The notes under the pieces were generated by a model. That model saw nothing but the letters and a program-made list of their open reading frames with translations. It was not told the origin of the DNA and made no database searches. This document shows positions 58,523 to 64,000 of a DNA stretch of 64,000 nt, piece after piece; position 1 is the first letter of the stretch, and each line of letters opens with the position of its first letter. Location: the NCBI GenBank assembly GCA_027886185.1, contig WOAB01000619.1, positions 9,858,001 to 9,922,000 on the forward strand, read 5' to 3'. The stretch is from Rheum nobile (Eukaryota; Streptophyta; Magnoliopsida; Caryophyllales; Polygonaceae). Both the position numbers and the translations under genes were made by a program.

Positions 58523-60041
58523 AACCACCCCATGCTTAGACCTTTGCTCGTCCTCGAGTAAACTAATAAAGAGTCTACTCCTCCAATGTAGCATCCAAGG
58601 TCTCAGGAAGCATATCCTCCAACTAAGAGTCACCTAACCCATACCAAGCTCCTGTCACCAATCTCATTCACAACACATCCATAACTCAACAAGCTTCAGA
58701 GGCAAGCAGAGTACTTCCCCCAAGCTAACCCAGACATCCAATAGTGTGAGTAACCTCTAATCCTAGCCTCCATCTATTGATCCTTATGTCTCCCAGAGTG
58801 ACCTACCCGACAATCCTTCTTTGACTCCTCTTCTTATGACGCCTCGCCAAGAATAATGAGAAATCCTAAAATCACTCTTCTTCTTTTCGCTCATTTTGCC
58901 AAGGCGCCCTTTCGGGTTTTCACCAAGCCACTCATTTCATTTTCCAATAGATGTACTCACATGAGCTCACGTCACTCTTGACCTCATATTACCCCAGCCT
59001 AATGCTGGTCCAAGCCACCTGCTTATTGCCTAGGCCGCCCTTTCGGGTTTTCGACCTATCCCAGGATTTCAATGATAGCCTTTTTTCAAATTTTTGGCTC
59101 TTTTCATTTTTTCATTTTTCTCCTCAGCAGCGTAGCAAGTATAAAACCCCACCCCATGCTTAAACATTGCATTGTCCTCAATGTAATGAAAGACAAAAGA
59201 ATAAAGCACAGGGAAAAGCAAAAAAATAACTCACAACGTTGCCGAGTTGGCTTGGACACTTCCTTGTTGCTGGCGGTGTAGTCATGAAAGCTCATGTCCT
59301 GGATGTCTGGCATCAACGCCATTATCTTCATCTACCGTGCAACCATAAGAAACCACTGTGAAGTGCGGTGGTTATACAGGAACTCAGGGTGGCACGGCCT
59401 TCAACTCCATCAACTTGTATCATGCAACCAAAAGGAACCACTGTGGGGAGTAGTGGTCAATCAAGGGAACGGGGTTGCATGGCCTTCAAAAATGGGCCCA
59501 TATGTCATCGTGGTTGGGCCCTGGTGTACCTCCTCTTCAACTGTCGACTGCAGGGCCATCATCGTTGTCAAATAAATATAGGGTGAATGTATTCCTCCGT
59601 TTAGCAACATGATGCGCACCTCTCCGTGGGGAACTCTGGACAGCTGGGTAAAACTTTTTTTTTAATTTTTTTAATTTATTTTTTATTTTTTATTTTTTGA
59701 CTTTTCTCCCCGTTTAAGGTTTTTTCGGAGTATCTTATTTTCGTCTTTTGCTCCCCGTTTAAGGTTTTTTCGGGGCCCATTTTTTTTTGATTTTTTTTTT
59801 TTTTGATTTTTTTTTTAATCAGCGAAAATGCGGCGGTCGCCGTGAGGGGTGCGGCGGTCGCCGTGAACTCCATCTTCGTTTTTTCACTCTTCCTGCAGGT
59901 TAGTTCAACACAGAAGGGAAAAACAAAAAGAAAAACAACTGAATAAAGACTAAGGGAAAGAAAATAGACTACCTAACATCGGGTTGCCTCCCGAAAAGCG
60001 CCTTAGTTAATGTCGTGGCTCGACATAGTGCTCAACCAACT
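58523..60041. other. 3' non-coding interior of the Athila-like element
   Basis: The minus strand matches 36870-37530 of the LARD-like element (AACCCGAAAGGGCGGCC, GAGGACAATGCAATG). The conserved word GGCGCTTTTCGGGAGGCAAC, usual after gag in this group, is on the minus strand at 59984-60003. 59640-59830 is T-rich with a doubled CTCCCCGTTTAAGGTTTTTT word. GCGGCGGTCGCCGTGA is duplicated at 59831 and 59852. Confidence 0.65.
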
Positions 60042-61106
60042 TCAATCCATATCGTCAGGTTCCTTGGGAACCTTCTTAATCCATACCTCCTTTCTGAACC
60101 AATCATGGAAAGGTTTGAACCTTAGACCATGCTTCTTTTTCCTTGGCTTCTCCATCCTGACCTTCTTGGTCGCGTCTACCCCATGCTTAGATCGATCCGG
60201 GGGGTGTTTAACCTTAACTTCAGGGACCTTCACCAAAGAGGGAGCGAGCTTCTCGCTCGGATTTAGCAGCAAAGGTGATTTACCTGGAAGCTCCGGAGGG
60301 CGCTTATAGCAAGCGTCCCACTCATCCACACCTTCCTGCAAGTTAGTAAATATAGCAATATCCAAGCTAGAATCAACAATAGGTGGTGTGTCATCTAGGT
60401 GGTCCTCATCAAAAACATCTTGCACCACAGGCTTAGGGATATCAATTGCACACAAAGAATGGGCATCAGCAGGGGATTTCATGGCTTCATAGATGTTATA
60501 ATTAATGGTTTGGCCATCAAAATCCATAGTCAAGGAACCAGTACTCACGTTGATCTTAGTGTTTGTAGTTTTCAAGAAGGGTCTCCCTAACAGAATAGGG
60601 GCTGCATGCATATCATGATCCATATCAAGCACATAGAAGTCAGCAGGAAAAGTAAGATCACCAACCCTAACCAAGACATCCTCCACAATCCCTATAGGAC
60701 GCACACTAGATCTATCAGCTAACTGAATGGAAAAATTGGTCGCATGCATGGGTCCTAATCCTAAGGATTCACTAAGAGATGACGGTAAGACATTAATGGA
60801 AGCACCCAAATCTAACATAGCTTTGGGAAACTTGGTGCTTCCAATGGTGACTGGGATGGTAAACATACCTGGGTCGCCACACTTCTTAGGTAAGCGCTTT
60901 TGAAAAATAGCAGATACATGCTCGATTACCTTGACCTTCTTCTTGCTGTTCCTGTCCTGATTCCTCTTTGTGGTGCACATCTGCTTCAGGAACTTGGCAT
61001 AACGAGGGACAGACTTGATCAAATTTAGGAGAGGCATGTTGACCTCAATGTTTCTGAACATCTCAAACATGTCCTTGTCTTGCGCGAGTGGCTTAGTACG
61101 CTTCAA
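60042..61106 (-). CDS. Athila-like gag C-terminus with retropepsin-like domain
   Basis: The frame is open from inside the primer-site region; the first recognisable residues are EKEYVPPIFPEW near 61165, and the listed start is only the first alternative start codon (TTG). MPLLNLIKSVPRYAKFLKQM and VSAIFQKRLPKKCGDPG are typical of the Athila/Tat gag-protease junction. The retropepsin-like core is KAMLDLGASINVLPSSLSE (active-site DLG in place of DTG/DSG), followed by FSIQLADRSSVRPIGIVEDV and ILLGRPFLKTTNTKINV. The C-terminus is basic (KKVRMEKPRKKKHGLRF) and ends at DDMD. The gag N-terminus is missing because of the deletion that joins this ORF to the tRNA-like sequence. It is not interrupted by stops, consistent with a recent insertion. 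Confidence 0.85.
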   Translation of the reverse strand: MKRTKPLAQDKDMFEMFRNIEVNMPLLNLIKSVPRYAKFLKQMCTTKRNQDRNSKKKVKVIEHVSAIFQKRLPKKCGDPGMFTIPVTIGSTKFPKAMLDLGASINVLPSSLSESLGLGPMHATNFSIQLADRSSVRPIGIVEDVLVRVGDLTFPADFYVLDMDHDMHAAPILLGRPFLKTTNTKINVSTGSLTMDFDGQTINYNIYEAMKSPADAHSLCAIDIPKPVVQDVFDEDHLDDTPPIVDSSLDIAIFTNLQEGVDEWDACYKRPPELPGKSPLLLNPSEKLAPSLVKVPEVKVKHPPDRSKHGVDATKKVRMEKPRKKKHGLRFKPFHDWFRKEVWIKKVPKEPDDMD

Positions 61107-61172
61107 TGCAGATGGGAATGGTGCAATGGGTTTCCACTCAGGAAAAATTGGCGGTACATACTCTTTCTCAGC

Positions 61173-61247
61173 TTCAATGTAGTATAGTGGTAAGTATTCC
61201 CGCCTGTCACGCGGGTGACCCGGGTTCGATCCCCGGCAACGGCGCCA
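61173..61247 (+). tRNA. tRNA-Asp(GTC)-like sequence with encoded CCA, probable primer capture
   Basis: The sequence follows plant tRNA-Asp from the D arm onward: TAGTATAGTGGTAAGTAT, an intact anticodon stem-loop CCCGC-CTGTCAC-GCGGG (anticodon GTC), an intact T arm with GGTTCGATCCC (a good B box), 3' acceptor strand CAACGGC, discriminator G and CCA. The 5' acceptor strand (TTCAATG) mispairs at three of seven positions. Plant nuclear tRNA genes do not encode CCA, and the last 18 nt are the retrotransposon's primer site. I therefore infer that reverse transcription copied the tRNA primer itself. A functional tRNA is unlikely with the damaged acceptor stem, but internal promoter boxes are present. 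Confidence 0.75.
61230..61247 (-). other. Primer-binding site (tRNA-Asp)
   Basis: Minus strand TGGCGCCGTTGCCGGGGA, identical to the site at 36200-36217, 3 nt from the LTR at 61251. Confidence 0.9.
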
Positions 61248-61250
61248 ATT

Positions 61251-62650
61251 TGATAACAGGTTTTTTGTCGTGTGAAAAAACTGCTATGTAAAATATCCAA
61301 ACAAACCTTAAACCGTAGTCCTAGGTAAGTAAAGGTCGAATCCACATGGAGGCGAATTCTATCTTAATATGCAATTTGTATGTCAAACTAAAGTAACCAA
61401 AGGGGGGTTTTTGTTTGTTTAATTAATCTAAACATGCAAAGGCAAGAATAAACTAAAGATGAATGAATTCAGTAATGGGGAACAACACTTAGTCAAACAA
61501 CATCCACTATTCGTATGACAAGTTGATCATAGATACTCATTCAAAATCTCATGCAATGGTAATTCCAATTCCTTTTCAGATATAACTAATAGCACAACCA
61601 GATACTATTAGCACTAACTAATTAAACAACCCTGAAACTATCAAGATTCAGTTTAACAGCAGCCTTACGGATAGGAATATAGTTGGATACAATTCTAGCA
61701 TAAAACAACCAGATATTATCCTAGAATGTAAATCAATTCTCTTCTGCATAAGACTAGCACAACCAGTTACTAATACGATGTAGTTGCTACTCTGAAATAG
61801 ATATGCTCAACCAGTAACAATCTAGATCTAGCAATAGATAAATAACGACAAACCCTAGTTGCGTCCAAATAGAGATTATCAATATCAATCATAAACAACT
61901 TAAGCAAGAGAAAGATAAAAACCATGCAATAGATTAAGAACAAGAATCTCACAACTTTATCCAAACGAAAGCTTCAGCGTCCGACTAAGCCAGGGAGGCT
62001 TAGTTTTTCATAACGTAGAAAGGGAAATTAGGGTTCAAGAGATGATCCAAGATTGGCAAACAAGCATTTTCTCAACCCTAATATACTAAAGGAAATAAAA
62101 TCTAAATTAACCTAAAACGAAATAATAAAAATAATAAACTAAAACAGGGAATTAATCCCGCAATTCTCTCGGCAAAGCCTCTCGCGAGCAGCTCGTCCTC
62201 GGCCCACTAGCAAAAGCGGCCCACTCCAAGCAATTCATCTTCTCGCTGATGTCGTGGTGACATCATCACCAATTCACTTTCCGCTTCTTCTCCCGCTCGA
62301 CAATTCACGCGGCTTCTCGGTGGGCTGCTTCTCCTTGCTTTGCTTCACGTGGGCCACGCCTTCAATTTGGGCCTTCTCCAGCTGCAGCATCAACACGGCC
62401 CACAGCAATCCATCAACTCACTTTTCCCTCTTTCTTGTCTTCGGCTTCAACGCGAGGCGCAATTCACGTAGGCCACTTATTCACTTGGACCTTTATTTAA
62501 TTCGGCCCATCAATCACGTGGCTTTTAATTAATTAATTACCAAACTTCACCCCCACACGCCATACACATGAATGTGTCTAAATCTACCCGAATGGCACCA
62601 ATAAAACCTCTAATGACTCTTACTTAAGCCCTACAAAGTAGTGCTTATCA
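61251..62650 (-). repeat. 5' LTR of the Athila-like element
   Basis: 1400 bp, TGATAACAGGTTTTTTG to GTGCTTATCA. Partner of 57124-58522. Confidence 0.93.
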
Positions 62651-62907
62651 TTATAAGATTGAAATACTATTTGGTCTTTATTTTTTAGTTATTGACAACC
62701 TGACAGGATATCACATTCACAGGAATATAACTTAAACCGGGTCCCGACGTGCTACCCGGTCCCGGGAATGCGGACGGGTTTGGACAACTGTCCAAGCCCT
62801 AATCCCGGGCTCAGCCCGGCCCGAATCCGAATAAACGGACAAAAAATTTAACTTAGGCCCGGTCCGTATCCGGCCCGAGCCCAGAGATGCCCAGGTCTAC
62901 TTCATAC

Positions 62908-63168
62908 CCATTTTCACTTTTACATTTATATTTTATTGGTTTGTAACAGATTTCTCTTTCTCCTAATATTTAAAGCTTTTCTTTTCACTTTCCATTCCAT
63001 AGCAAACAGATGTCATTCCATGCACTATTTCTCAATTTCTATTTTGATACGTGGCTCTGTTTTGGCTAGTAATCCATACACTATCCTCTACCCTTTCTTT
63101 TTGTTTTCCCCTTATGTATTACCTCGAGCCCAGTGCCCCTTTCATCAATATATTGTCTCTTCTCCTAA
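62908..63168. other. Short intergenic stretch
   Basis: T/C-rich. No gene supported. Confidence 0.4.
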
Positions 63169-63301
63169 GAGCACCCCTTATGGGGCTCAAATGAGAGCCT
63201 TAAATGGAGGCTTTTTGAGTTTAAGCCTCCATTTAAGCCTCATCCCAAAAAGGGTGTTTTAATAGGGGGCTTAAAGGTAGGCTTTTAGTTTCAATTTATA
63301 T

Positions 63302-63640
63302 TTACAATTATGCCATTATCACCATAATCTTTTAAATAAATTACTATACACTTTATATTTACAATTATGTCATTATATTAAATAATCTATTTAATAAATT
63401 ATAATTATGCCATTATATTAAATAATCTTTTTAATAAATTACAATTATGCCATTATATTAAATAATATTTTTAATAAATTATAATTATGCCATTTTATAT
63501 TAAATAATCTTTTTAATAAATTACACTTATGCCATTATATTAAATAATCTTTTTAATAAATTATAATTATGCCATTATATTAAATAATCTTTTTAATAAA
63601 TTACAATTATGCCATTTATTTTAAAAACACTGTAAATATA
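63302..63640. repeat. 40-bp tandem repeat, about 8 units
   Basis: Unit ACAATTATGCCATTATATTA + AATAATCTTTTTAATAAATT, almost exactly 40 bp from 63361 to 63600. The first units are more diverged. AT-rich, non-coding. Confidence 0.9.
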
Positions 63641-63869
63641 TTTTAATTTAAGTGTTTAATTATAGTAGTAATAATAAAACAAATATTAAGGCTTGAAGGA
63701 AATTAACGACAAACATATATTGCAAAACATTACAACGATTGATACATAAATTAAAGGAAAGAACATTGATGAAACAACATAAACTCAAGCAAATTACCGA
63801 ATTGAACAAAAAAACATCATTACACAATGCATCGCTCAATTTTTAAAAACACAAAACACTCAAAAGACT
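63641..63869. other. AT-rich 3' flank of the transposase gene
   Basis: No coding frame. Likely 3'-UTR/spacer of the PIF/Harbinger element. Confidence 0.45.
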
Positions 63870-64000
63870 TTAATCTTCTCCAAATCGTTGCCAAATGTGT
63901 TCTTTCAAATCTTCCTTAAGTTGGCGGTGTGCATTTGAATTCCGAAGTTGAGCCCGCGTGTTGTTCAGGAAGTTGCTCATACTCGCCGGTCTATTGGTGG
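63870..64000 (-). CDS. Harbinger-type (HARBI1-like) transposase, C-terminal end
   Basis: 43 codons up to TAA at 63870-63872. The residues NAHRQLKEDLKEHIWQRFGE match the usual C-terminus of plant PIF/Harbinger transposases, where a His/Gln-Leu...Asp-Leu...Glu-His-Ile-Trp pattern is conserved. The catalytic domain would lie to the right of the window, so integrity cannot be judged. Confidence 0.65.
   Translation of the reverse strand, partial: TNRPASMSNFLNNTRAQLRNSNAHRQLKEDLKEHIWQRFGED

Larger units (their letters stand above)
57124..62650 (-). mobile_element. Athila-like LTR retrotransposon, deleted, recently inserted
   Basis: LTRs of about 1.4 kb (57124-58522 and 61251-62650) differ at only about 15 sites by eye and begin TGATAACA / end GCTTATCA. 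The perfect duplication TTATA lies at 57119-57123 and 62651-62655. The Asp-tRNA primer site (61230-61247) is next to the right LTR and the purine tract (minus strand GCATGGGGTGGTT) is next to the left LTR, giving minus orientation. The interior keeps only a gag C-terminal/protease ORF and 3' non-coding sequence; pol is missing. It inserted within the hAT element. Confidence 0.92.
55117..62899. mobile_element. hAT element of the TAGACCTG family, host to nested insertions
   Basis: The left end TAGACCTGGGCAAACTCGGG and the reverse complement of the right end TAGACCTGGGCATCTCTGGG form the terminal repeats. Both are followed by GC-rich CGGCCCG words. Octamers CTTCATAT (55109-55116) and CTTCATAC (62900-62907) match 7 of 8. 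Without its two nested insertions it would be about 1.4 kb. No hAT transposase is seen, so it is non-autonomous. A CT-rich leader-like part (55370-55740) with GTCGTCGATCGTCGCC repeats lies inside. Confidence 0.78.
63169..64000 (-). mobile_element. PIF/Harbinger element, 3' end (runs off the window)
   Basis: Starts GAGCACCCCTTATGGGGCTC directly after TAA, the usual PIF/Harbinger target triplet. Inverted words GGAGGCTT...AAGCCTCC fold the terminal 100 bp. The C-terminal end of a Harbinger-type transposase gene lies at 63870-64000 in the expected inward orientation. The other terminus is beyond the window. Confidence 0.65.

Noticed and set aside
61173..61247. Functional nuclear tRNA-Asp gene
   Set aside because: CCA is encoded, the acceptor stem mispairs at three of seven positions, and the 3' end coincides with a retrotransposon primer site. 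Kept as a captured primer instead.
61103..61345. Open frame crossing the tRNA-like sequence on the minus strand
   Set aside because: It overlaps LTR, primer site and gag in a different frame from the gag ORF and has no protein-like composition.

Overview
This is AT-rich nuclear DNA from a flowering plant, probably a eudicot. The evidence is Ty1/copia and Ty3/gypsy LTR retrotransposons with plant-type primer sites (initiator-Met and Asp tRNA), plant-specific domains (plant mobile domain, FAR1 DNA-binding domain, GRF zinc finger) and plant-type introns. I cannot place it to a genus. It is a transposon graveyard: I see no intact single-copy host gene, no rRNA, no CRISPR and no prokaryotic operon. 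Almost everything I can assign is a mobile element, and many are nested in one another.

Layout. 0-2.2 kb: 5' part of a broken Ty1/copia element (minus strand) with one LTR. 2.5-4.3 kb: weak candidate repeats. 4.6-5.7 kb: a non-autonomous Mutator-like (MULE) element with hairpin-forming 108-bp repeats, split by a hAT MITE. 6.8-10.8 kb: diverged LTR-like DNA starting TGTAACACCC, holding a gene fragment that resembles a methyltransferase. 10.8-11.1 kb: PIF/Harbinger MITE. 12.3-12.7 kb: GC-rich hAT MITE. 13.2-21.4 kb: decayed chromodomain-bearing Ty3/gypsy element (Tekay/Del type, minus strand) with a scrambled partial copy at its right end. 22.4-25.2 kb: spliced gene fragments of unknown function. 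26-46.4 kb: AT-rich DNA with several Helitron 5'-like starts and three Helitron-like 3' ends. Inside it lie a small LTR element with a gag-like ORF (32.4-34.8 kb) and a coding-free LTR element (34.8-42.3 kb) whose right LTR is interrupted by a 3.36-kb solo LTR. 46.4-47.3 kb: an 811-bp MULE with a perfect 9-bp target duplication and about eighteen 22-bp repeats.

47.5-54.0 kb is the most interesting part. It is a 6.5-kb MULE bounded by 35-bp terminal inverted repeats (34/35 identical). It carries a plant-mobile-domain gene (plus strand), a FAR1/MULE transposase gene (minus strand, spliced, truncated before the expected third catalytic acid) and a GRF-zinc-finger/coiled-coil gene (plus strand, frameshifted). 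Scattered through it are about 20 palindromes of the form CACACGT-W-ACGTGTG, some extended to 31-33 nt by flanks that differ between copies but stay self-complementary.

55.1-62.9 kb: a hAT element (8-bp target duplication, 7/8) that has swallowed a PIF/Harbinger element (56.1-57.0 kb) and a young Athila-like LTR retrotransposon (57.1-62.65 kb, minus strand). The latter retains only a gag C-terminus/protease ORF. At its primer-binding site it has an almost complete tRNA-Asp sequence including the untemplated CCA, which suggests capture of the reverse-transcription primer. 63.2 kb to the end: the 3' end of a PIF/Harbinger transposase gene and a 40-bp tandem repeat, running off the window.

The elements do not form a pathway. 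Their relationships are nesting (hAT > PIF, hAT > LTR element, LTR > solo LTR, MULE > hAT) and co-transposition of the three genes inside the 47.5-54.0 kb MULE. All calls come from reading the sequence by eye; no database search was run.
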